Assembly: GCF_963676685.1 (NCBI RefSeq)
Contig: NC_092354.1
Span: 13,522,746 to 13,586,745 of the forward strand
Reading direction: 5' to 3'
DNA: 64,000 bases
Origin: Mytilus edulis
Lineage: Eukaryota > Mollusca > Bivalvia > Mytilida > Mytilidae
Part shown: positions 57,301-64,000 of the stretch, in pieces
Layout of the letters: every line of letters begins with the position of its first letter
Numbering within the stretch: position 1 is the stretch's first letter
Notes under the pieces: model-generated
What the model saw: the letters and a program-made list of their open reading frames with translations, nothing else
What the model was told of the DNA's origin: nothing
The model's database searches: none
Translations under genes and position numbers: made by a program

Positions 57301-60300
57301 CATTAGAAAGTTCGATTGTCGAATTACCTGTTCCTGATAATGAACTATCAGATGCTTCCTGTTTAAATGGTGCCGTAGCTACAATTATTCTTTCAGACAT
57401 CAGAAAATTGGAACTTGTTGTTTCTTTTATGTTTTTCTTAGTCAATGACATATTGGACTCAGCTAGCTTTACCTCAGACACATAAATACTTTTAGTTAAA
57501 ATGGTTGAGCTTAATGACGGGTTTATTTCAGATACCGCGTCAGATTGTCCATCTATCGTACCGGATAAGGATTCCGCTACAGATGAACTATCACTTTGTG
57601 AGTATTTAGTTATACCTTCAACTAAAGGGGTCGTCGTTGTCTTATCAGCATTAGCTTCTTCAGACATTCCTGTCATTTTGGATGAGGTGATAAAGTCGTC
57701 TGACTTGTAAGATGACAAGACACCGCCGAGAAAACTTGTTGCTGTGGCTTTGTTGGTATTTACTAATCGTTGTGATGATTCCATATTAAAAGACGTTTCT
57801 AATAAATTTGAAGTAGAAGCTATCGATGGTGGGACTGATGCTAATTTTGTTACTATCTGTGGCCGTTCTAAAGATTGTTGCAATGATGTACGTGTTAAAA
57901 CAGATGATTCCAAAACCATTTCAGAAGATTGGGGAATAACTGAATCAAACGTCGATGATTGGACGTTTATGCCCGATAACTGTGATATTTTAAATTGGTT
58001 CTCAAAATTCGGTTGTCCAACTACCAATGAATTATTCGAAGGAATTTGCTGCGGAAATGTTAATGATTCGGCACTCTTTGTGACTGACGATTCACCCGGA
58101 ATTTCAGAAATGTCTACAGATTTAGAAATCGAAAGTGCTGGTGGAATTGAAATAGAAGAAAGTTGATAGTTATAAGAAGCTAAAGATGAAGTTATTTCGA
58201 GAGAGTTTAAAGTTTCAGTGTTTAGAAGAAGAGCACTATCCATAGTTTCTGTAACTTCCGATACAATTGCACGTGTAGGATTCGTGTTAATACCAACAAC
58301 GTTGGATGAGATCGACATCAATGTCCCTTTTTCGGCATCAGGCACTTGCGTCTTATCCAAAGTTTTTAAAAATGATTCCGCTTTAACTGACAAAAACTGT
58401 GATTCTGAATTTAACTCAAAAGACGTGTAAAACATGTGATTGGAAGTTGGGTTAATTTCTTCTGAATGTTGTTGTGACCAGTAACCAGCTTCTGTCGATG
58501 TTATATTATCATACAGGCCTGAAACCATGTGACCAGAGGATACCATTGCTATTGGTGACATATCAATTGTGGAAGAGTCAATTCGTGTGCCTCTTTTGAC
58601 TTCCGGTGAACTACTGCTGCCCAAACTTGCTGCATGTGATTAAATTGTCATTAGTTATTTTTAAAAAGCAAGAAAAAGTAAAAAGAATAGCAAAAAGGAA
58701 ATGTTATAAAAGAAAACAGATGCTATGTTAGACGAAAAAATGTGATAGATGCAATAATTTAAAATTGCCACCTTGTGCATTGAAACTTAAGTCTTTCATA
58801 CTTTCATAAAGGTTTATAAAACTTTTTCAGACGTTTTAAACTAAATATAGATATAACAAAAAGTACTTTTTTTCATTTTACAAAGACCTAACTTTCAGTT
58901 TATTTTTTTCTTATTTGAGTTTGAAATTAAATAGTCTGTCTCTGGTCAATGTTATTTCTAATAAGGTGTTTCTTTGTGATTGGTAGATATAAATATGCAA
59001 AGAGCTATTACTAATTCAAAAAGCAAAATAGAAGTAAAAAACTAAATATCAATAAATGCTGGTACACCAAAAACTAGTTTTACCTGTTTCTATGACATTT
59101 AATGTCGTGACGATCATTTGTTGTGAGCTAGAGACTGCTGTTTGAACTACTGCAGAACTGTCACGTGGAAGTGGCTGTGTAGAAACTAACACGTGATCAC
59201 TAGATACAGGTTGGTGCGGAGATGAAGGTGAAATAGTGCTAGACACATCTTGTGGTGATGTAATAGATGACGTAATATCCGGTTGTGCTGTTATTGTTGG
59301 TGCTATAACCATACTGGATGGTGCCATTGTTGTAGTTTTAGAGTCTAAACTCGGGGGACTTGGCCCAGGAGGTTGCCCAATTGTTTTGACAGCTAGAAGT
59401 AATATATAGTTGGTTTGGTTAAATTTATGATTCAAATAAAGGAAGTTGATGCTGACTTTTTTAAACATTCATGCAGGTTAATGGTAACCATATTGTGTTG
59501 AAAAATGAAATAACATAGCTGACTGATAAGATTGTATCCCGTTACAAAATTTCCCTAATTTTTTCATAACCCATATTTGTTTGTCATTGAAATTTGTGAT
59601 TTGTGAAAGTTTCGATTTCGCTAGGGGTTGAGCATATCAACACTGTAAAAGTCAAAAGCATACTACTTCCTCATCATGTATACTTAAATGATAGTGCATT
59701 TGATTTTGTTTTTAACGTCCAGCGGCAAATATAACATGTATAAGGAAGAAGATGCACACGTGTTAAACCACATTGCGTTTAAACATACCATTGAAAGTTC
59801 ATTATCTGATTAAAAATCAAACTGTGTGGTAATACGTTTTAAACTTCACTACAATCAAGTGAATTCTCAACAAAAGAAAATGAGATCCATGCAACCGTCA
59901 TATCAAAAGTTAGATATGTTTGCTTCAATCTTTGATCAGGTATTTAACTTTCAATGGTATTTTACCACGTGTTGTACACACACATATACACACCAACAAA
60001 CGGTTATTGGAACACGTTCAGTACATACCTTGGATTGTTAAGCTACTGGTTGTGAAGTCGCTTGATTCCGTACAGTTTCCTGTAACTTTTTTCATTATAT
60101 CCAGGATTTCAGAGGTGTTTTTAATTGTATTTAGTTCAAGCTTGAATGTTGCTATGACTCCGCCATCTTGTGTAAAGTTCTGAATATCAGTATTGTCTAG
60201 TAAGTCTGGTGTGTTATCAGCAAATGCACAAGTGATCTGAAAATAATGGTATATTGTTTAACACATGATTTCCTTTAATTGTTTAATTGTAAATAATCTA

Positions 60301-60856
60301 GAAAAAAATTCAAAACAATTTCTTCAACAACAATGTATAAGGCTGAACATTTTATGTAAGGAAAACAGTTGCAAATCTTTTTACTTTTTATTACTTTTTA
60401 GTATCAAAATATCACCATTGGTTTCGTGCATTTTCTTATTTAATTTTGTGTTAAATGAATACATAAGGGACGACATCAAAAGTTCAATGTAGGATAAAAT
60501 AAAAAAATAAAACTTAATTCATATAGTTTTTTTTCACTTTTTTCACTACCCCCCCCCCCCCCCCCCCCCCACCCCCTCTTAACCTTAATTGGGAAAAATT
60601 GATTGACTAGTAAGGATAAAACTTGCAGCAAGTTTCTTTCATTTTTACCATGATAATGCATTTACGTCCCCTATTCTTGGAAACCTAGATTCGGCCCTTA
60701 GTTACATGTTTTTCTGTTGATTTTTCTTTATACTCACTATTTCCACAAGCTTTGTTGAAAGGTTCATGAACTCCTGACTGTCCCTTATTGCCAGGTTGCT
60801 GTTCCAAGTTACAGATGTGATATTTATTCTCCCCTGGAATGTTTGATCTGACTGAC
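45142..60856 (-). CDS. giant membrane mucin with two SEA domains; first and last exons not identified
   Basis: Nine exons were joined by hand: 60738-60856, 60029-60236, 59084-59392, 55117-58629, 49925-53586, 49472-49539, 46447-46595, 45851-46017 and 45142-45348. They total 8,402 bp (about 2,800 codons), all in frame. Domain order: SEA domain 1 (first two exons); Ser/Thr/Pro-rich mucin region of about 2,400 residues, mostly in two giant exons, the second holding about 51 copies of a 9-residue repeat; SEA domain 2; one transmembrane helix; and a ~70-residue cytoplasmic tail. This is the plan of a transmembrane mucin (extended O-glycosylated ectodomain anchored at the cell surface). SEA 2 has the G-S-[IV]-[IV] self-cleavage motif and SEA 1 does not. 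The signal-peptide exon should lie upstream of 60856 and the stop codon downstream of 45142; neither could be placed. No vertebrate MUC orthology is claimed. Confidence 0.9.
45851..46017 (-). CDS. mucin exon: juxtamembrane stalk and transmembrane helix
   Basis: Short Pro/Thr stalk (AIQPSTPAPSTTQPIPASTE, then KATDKSELPLPPW) and the hydrophobic helix GIAVIVCGALVLIFLLTMIA. Acceptor TTTCTTTTTAG, donor GTGAGTAG, phase 0. Confidence 0.92.
46447..46595 (-). CDS. mucin exon: SEA domain 2, cleavage motif and end
   Basis: Reads QGSIIATFKLNYTGSGAMNM, then TELNNHMISKVNSGSFGDLV. GSIIA fits the SEA self-cleavage consensus G-S-[VI]-[VI]. Acceptor TTGTTTTTAG, donor GTAAGTAA. Confidence 0.9.
46788..47078. 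mobile_element. inverted-repeat element with G-run/C-run ends and T-rich core
   Basis: The left arm ggcagcaaccatttgatttt then ctg and a G-run then ctatgg is mirrored by ccatag, a run of about 19 C, then cagaaaatcaaatggttgct. The interior is short blocks of 'aacaattttttt' type. Lies in a mucin intron. The open frames through it (Phe-rich) are not genes. Confidence 0.75.
47126..47155. repeat. poly-A tract
   Basis: About 30 consecutive A shortly downstream of the inverted-repeat element. It could be the tail of a retroposed fragment. Confidence 0.85.
47782..48876 (-). mobile_element. 1.09-kb CGG-tipped element, copy 2 (reversed, mucin intron)
   Basis: Begins aacaagagtgcacacgctga, runs through about six modules with 'ccatgaaaatgaggtcaagg', and ends cgccgccgccgccgccggat then tgtcgagctttctgtaac...ggctcgac. 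It is the inverse of 19036-20129 with both ends conserved and a length within 1 bp. Open frames inside it are artefacts. Confidence 0.87.
49375..49440 (+). repeat. dispersed repeat family F, 5' fragment
   Basis: gagaatgaaaatggggaata, 'tgtcaaaaagacaacaaacc' and 'accaaagagcagaaaaca' match the first 65 bp of family F. Confidence 0.7.
49472..49539 (-). CDS. mucin exon: SEA domain 2, middle
   Basis: LKEVYGSGASGSRFYSVGLI, then TF. 68 bp, ending in phase 2. Acceptor TATTTTACAG, donor GTAAGTGG. Confidence 0.88.
49925..53586 (-). CDS. mucin giant exon 2: 9-residue tandem repeats, Ser/Thr region and start of SEA domain 2
   Basis: One 3,662-bp exon, about 1,220 codons. It opens SSSSLHVPELSTSSPVQPM, then about 51 units of the nonapeptide SSSAPVQPM and variants (27-bp DNA repeat), then about 600 residues of degenerate Ser/Thr-rich sequence, a Thr-rich TTTTTPVPTTQPLP stretch, and the start of SEA domain 2 (VITYQIDGSLRITGGESWSA, ...EYNALEKKLRNM). 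The Met upstream of 53586 is intronic; the CAG acceptor sets the true 5' boundary. Donor GTGAGTAAA. Confidence 0.93.
52150..53540 (-). repeat. 27-bp coding minisatellite (about 51 units) inside mucin giant exon 2
   Basis: On the plus strand the unit is gacattggctgaaccggagc followed by tgacgat; on the coding strand it encodes a nonapeptide S-S-S-A-P-V-Q-P-M. Units differ by a few substitutions (E for S, A or I for P), and all are in frame. The length makes copy-number polymorphism likely and collapse in assembly possible. Confidence 0.95.
53587..55116. other. mucin intron between the giant exons
   Basis: About 1.5 kb of AT-rich intron. A short family B fragment (53840-53940) is the only repeat recognised; nothing else was seen. 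Confidence 0.7.
55117..58629 (-). CDS. mucin giant exon 1: non-repetitive Ser/Thr-rich domain
   Basis: One 3,513-bp exon, open for about 1,170 codons (ASLGSSSSPEVKRGTRIDSS at the start, PLALTD at the end). Very rich in Ser and Thr with few aromatic residues and almost no Cys, which fits dense O-glycosylation. No tandem repeat is obvious, unlike the next exon. The acceptor was chosen (CATGCAG|CA) because only it keeps the frame from the preceding exon. Donor GTAAGTTT. Confidence 0.92.
59084..59392 (-). CDS. mucin exon: Ser/Thr/Pro-rich linker
   Basis: AVKTIGQPPGPSPPSLDSKT, then a Ser/Thr/Pro-rich run to TTLNVIETG. About 100 residues, without an internal tandem repeat. Acceptor TTACTTCTAG, donor GTAAAA, phase 1. 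Confidence 0.88.
60029..60236 (-). CDS. mucin exon: SEA domain 1, second half
   Basis: ITCAFADNTPDLLDNTDIQN, then FTQDGGVIATFKLELNTIKN, ending SSDFTTSSLTIQ. The cleavage-site position reads G-G-V-I rather than G-S-V-I, so the Ser nucleophile is missing. Acceptor TATTTTCAG, donor GTATGT. Confidence 0.88.
60546..60580. repeat. poly-C tract
   Basis: Roughly 23 C, an A, then more C, in the mucin intron between the two SEA 1 exons. Length uncertain. Confidence 0.85.
60738..60856 (-). CDS. mucin exon: SEA domain 1, first half
   Basis: QSDQTFQGRINITSVTWN, then SNLAIRDSQEFMNLSTKLVEI, the standard opening of a SEA domain (F.G.I.IT..W...L....S.EF..L...). Acceptor TTTTTCAG, donor GTGAGTA. It is preceded by phase 1 sequence, so at least one coding exon lies upstream. 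Confidence 0.88.
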
Positions 60857-63740
60857 CTGAAAAATGAAGAAGATATTATTATTATATGATAGAACTGTTG
60901 GTATAACAATCATACATTTTCAAGACGACAATGCAATCTTAAGATAGTCTACAGGAAGTTTCTGAATTAGTAAGTAGATATGCTGAAAAAGCCAAGAATT
61001 TTGTCGTGCAATAGGCACATATGGGCCTTCAAATAGATGGTTTAAAGGTGTGCAAAGCACAACTAGATACAAAGAACTTTGATGCAAATGCATCATGCAT
61101 AACCGAATAGAAGATCCTTCCTCATAGTTTTACGTCCGGGCGAGATAGGTTAAGGAGACCATACTTCTTAAAACCAGTCCACCCTTGAGTAGATAATGAA
61201 ATTAACATCATTTTTATACCAATCATTATTGTAAGGAACTATAGATTTCATTGATACTAGACAAGGCAACATGAAGTGAGAATTTGTATATTATATATAA
61301 TCCTAATTTTGAGCAAATGATGGTGAAGAACAAAACTCATAAAAACTTTGATGACAACGATGACGGGACTTCACACATGTGAAAATGAGAGATGATAATT
61401 GTTACTCGGAATCAAATGAGAAAACAATTCCAAACATGTACGACTACATGTATTCGCGGTTTTTTCTCACGGTAATATGTGACATTTCTTTAAAAACCAT
61501 TAGTAACCGAGATAAAAAAAAAAAAAAACAAAAAAAAAACGTTGTTTAACAACCTGAGGGTAAAGAGGAAATTATCTTTGTCACCCATAGTTAAGTACTT
61601 TGTACATCACAATTTGTGTTTTATGCAGAAAAACTGCAATATTCTATTACGGAAAAAATGTGTATGTAACTCTAATTAGACAGTCGTGTCCTTTTAAACT
61701 AAAAGTCTTGTGAAACATAGAAAATTTGTGAAGATAGATGTGTATAGTATCTTTAGCCGTGCATGGAAATTCAATTCATTATACATTTTGTATCTTGTTA
61801 ACACCAAAGTGCAACGACATTGTGTGCATGTTTTGCACGAAATAGGGCATGTTCAGTAATTGTTTTAAAAAATTCATCATAATATTTGTAATCTCGTTCA
61901 GTAATTAAATCACGTGTGATTTTGCGGTTAAGTTGACATATTCATTTCATTATAATCCATTTTTACTAAGCAAAAATGTTTCAATGACTAAAGGTGAAAT
62001 TTTTAATTTGTAAAATACAAGCTATAAACAACTAATTTGTTACAATTAAGTCAAAGTTAAGTAGCTGTTAATATGATTAATGATAGTATGAAATAGTCTA
62101 AATCTGACAGATTTCCAACACCTTTATATAATATTCAATTCTGACTCAAAATAATCATTTTTCTATTTTAAGAATTTTTGTACATAAAACTGGTTCAAGC
62201 TCCTAATAATTGTATCCACACGACTATTTCTGGGGGGAAAAACATGTTCATTGGACGTCTTTGGATTTTTCTCTATTCCCTAATTTTTTGCCCTTCTTTC
62301 TCTCTTCTTTGGATTTAAGCACTCTTTCATTTTCTATTCCTTTTTTTAGACTTATATTTCTGAATTATTTGATGTTTTAACCTTTTATTTTCCTTTATTC
62401 CCTATTCTTCAGCATTGAATCACTTTTTTAATTCATTTGTTTTATGTTAGTATTGACTGAAATCTTAAAAATGTATATTATGTAGACACTTTTTACTATT
62501 AACGTTTTACTAGAGGCTATCAGCTACCCTATTGTTGACCTTTTGGGTTAAACATCAACAGGGGAAATTGGCCATACCCTCATTGTCATTCAAAGTAAAT
62601 AAATATTGAGAAAAGTTTGTTATATGACTATCATTGTGTATATTTGTACAATAACCATGTACTAACACATCTCTAATAGGTTATGATAACCTAAAAGATA
62701 ACATACTTCAATAGAAAATTTATAGTGCGTAAAATGTTGTTTTGTGAATGGACTCCTTCAATCAGGGCCGATAATCCATGACCCTGTTATCAACTTTTTC
62801 AAGCTCGTGATAATTGTATCTGTATGACTATTCAAATATTTATATAATTATTAATTCATTCAGGTATGTATTTAAGGTGTAGAAAGATTAACAGATTACT
62901 ACCATATCTTTAAGTAGTCATTTAAAAACGTCAAATTATTTGAATAATTTTAAAAACGTAAATGGTATTTACTAATCAAATACTCCGGTAACCCCTTCAG
63001 CTTACTCTTAAATTGCTTGATTATAAAATACTAAAACAGTAGTGGGCGACTTCAACTCAACTTGACATGAAACACGAACATAACTAAACAAAAATCGAAA
63101 TGTAATTTCACCGTCTCAAAATTGAACGAGAAGAAAGATTTGCTTATATATGGAACATGCACGGTTGCTTTATGGCACTTCATAGCCCGACGAACCATTT
63201 CATTGGCGTAGAAGTATATGCAGAACAATTGCAAGGGACAACATTCTTGAAGCAAAAACAATCCAATAGTCTTATAGTATAAGAGTTCGTCATCAAGTAT
63301 CCTTTTTAATTTTAATTTTTTATTTGATTATTTATTTTTACCAAACTTCCCTATACCAACATTTAAACTCCATCAACTTTGCTATTATACTACTTCATTG
63401 TTTGAAAAATAGTAGTGGGCGATTATAATCCCATATGACATGAACCACGAACATGAATAAAAAATATGTAACATTACTGTCGCAAAATTGTACGAGAAAG
63501 GACAACGGGGTCGGACTTCTACTCACAAGATTGCACATACGGAGCAGCTTTTAAATACAAGCAAGAAATGCTTAACCAAACAACAAATATACAAATAAGT
63601 AGACATATAAGTAAATAAACAGATAATAAAGAAATAATGTAAGGTATGTTCAATATAGTATCTGATTTCCCCATACAAATATGGTATTGTAATGCTTTAA
63701 TCAGTCACAGGTATTTAATGTCACAGTAAAGTGTTGATTA
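60857..63740. other. sequence upstream of the first recognised mucin exon
   Basis: AT-rich. The mucin signal-peptide exon and promoter should lie here or beyond the right edge, but no convincing Met plus hydrophobic leader with a splice donor was found. It contains two diverged copies of a ~100-bp sequence (gtagtgggcgacttcaact near 63041 and gtagtgggcgattataatc near 63412). Confidence 0.5.
63041..63520 (+). repeat. two diverged direct repeats about 370 bp apart
   Basis: Both copies carry agtagtgggcga, tgacatga, cacgaacat, cgcaaaatt/tcaaaatt and gaacgagaa/gtacgagaa in the same order. Family unknown. Confidence 0.6.
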
Positions 63741-63762
63741 TGCAGAACAATTACCCGTGTGT

Positions 63763-64000
63763 ACACTGACAATAAACCCACACTTTTAGTATCCTCAAAT
63801 TACCTACAACATACAGACTTTACACTGACAATAAACCCACACTTTAGTATCCTCAAATTACCTACAACATACAGACTTTACACTGACAATAAACCCACAC
63901 TTTAGTATCCTCAAATTACCTACAACATACAGACTTTACACTGACAATAAACCCACACTTTAGTATCCTCAAATTACCTACAACATACAGACTTTACACT
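63763..64000 (+). repeat. 58-bp tandem array running off the right edge
   Basis: Four complete units of acactgacaataaacccaca, then tagtatcctcaaattaccta and caacatacagacttt. Successive units start at 63763, 63822, 63880, 63938 and 63996; the first is 59 bp because of one extra T. Copies are almost identical, implying recent amplification. Total length unknown. Confidence 0.92.

Noticed and set aside
55143..58430. Several plus-strand open frames of 60-140 codons
   Set aside because: Antisense shadows of mucin giant exon 1. Ser/Thr-rich coding sequence tends to leave the opposite strand open.
63763..64000. CRISPR-like regular repeats
   Set aside because: Units are directly tandem 58-bp copies with no unique spacers, in an animal genome.

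Overview
The window is AT-rich, intron-rich animal DNA. It reads as a bivalve mollusc, most likely a mussel of the Mytilus type. Three multi-exon animal genes with GT-AG introns are present, and the introns and spacers are packed with short dispersed repeats that I associate with Mytilus genomes. The species call is recognition from memory, not a search. There is no sign of prokaryotic or organellar gene organisation. Exon boundaries below were derived by hand from splice signals, and within each gene all joins keep the reading frame.

Layout. (1) Positions 742-27958, minus strand: nine exons (482 codons) of an M1-family zinc aminopeptidase (aminopeptidase N-like ectoenzyme). They run from the type II membrane anchor through the GAMEN and HELAH(18)E catalytic motifs; the 3' part lies beyond the left edge. 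(2) Positions 29825-36421, plus strand: a complete eight-exon gene for a 418-residue type II membrane protein with a furin-like site, 45 uninterrupted Gly-X-Y collagen triplets and two immunoglobulin-like domains. It resembles a colmedin without the olfactomedin domain. It is divergent from the aminopeptidase gene, about 1.9 kb away. (3) Positions 45142-60856, minus strand: nine exons (about 2,800 codons) of a giant membrane mucin with an N-terminal SEA domain, two very large Ser/Thr-rich exons (one with about 51 copies of a 27-bp repeat), a membrane-proximal SEA domain, a transmembrane helix and a cytoplasmic tail. Its first and last exons were not identified.

Non-coding structure. The 11.2-kb intron 2 of the aminopeptidase gene holds two opposed GTCCG-type arrays (one abutting the splice donor), a ~170-bp satellite array that switches orientation, a 1.09-kb CGG-tipped element, a SINE with a tRNA-like head, and an inverted pair of ~300-bp repeats. 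Intron 5 has a 0.7-kb block of palindromic AAGATATCTT words. Several near-perfect foldback elements lie in introns 2, 6 and 8 and in intron 1. A second, equal-length, inverted copy of the CGG-tipped element sits in a mucin intron. A 58-bp tandem array runs off the right edge.

Functional reading. All three genes encode predicted cell-surface products: an ectopeptidase, a collagen/Ig adhesion-type protein and a membrane mucin. That would suit an epithelial surface, but nothing in the sequence shows that they act together.
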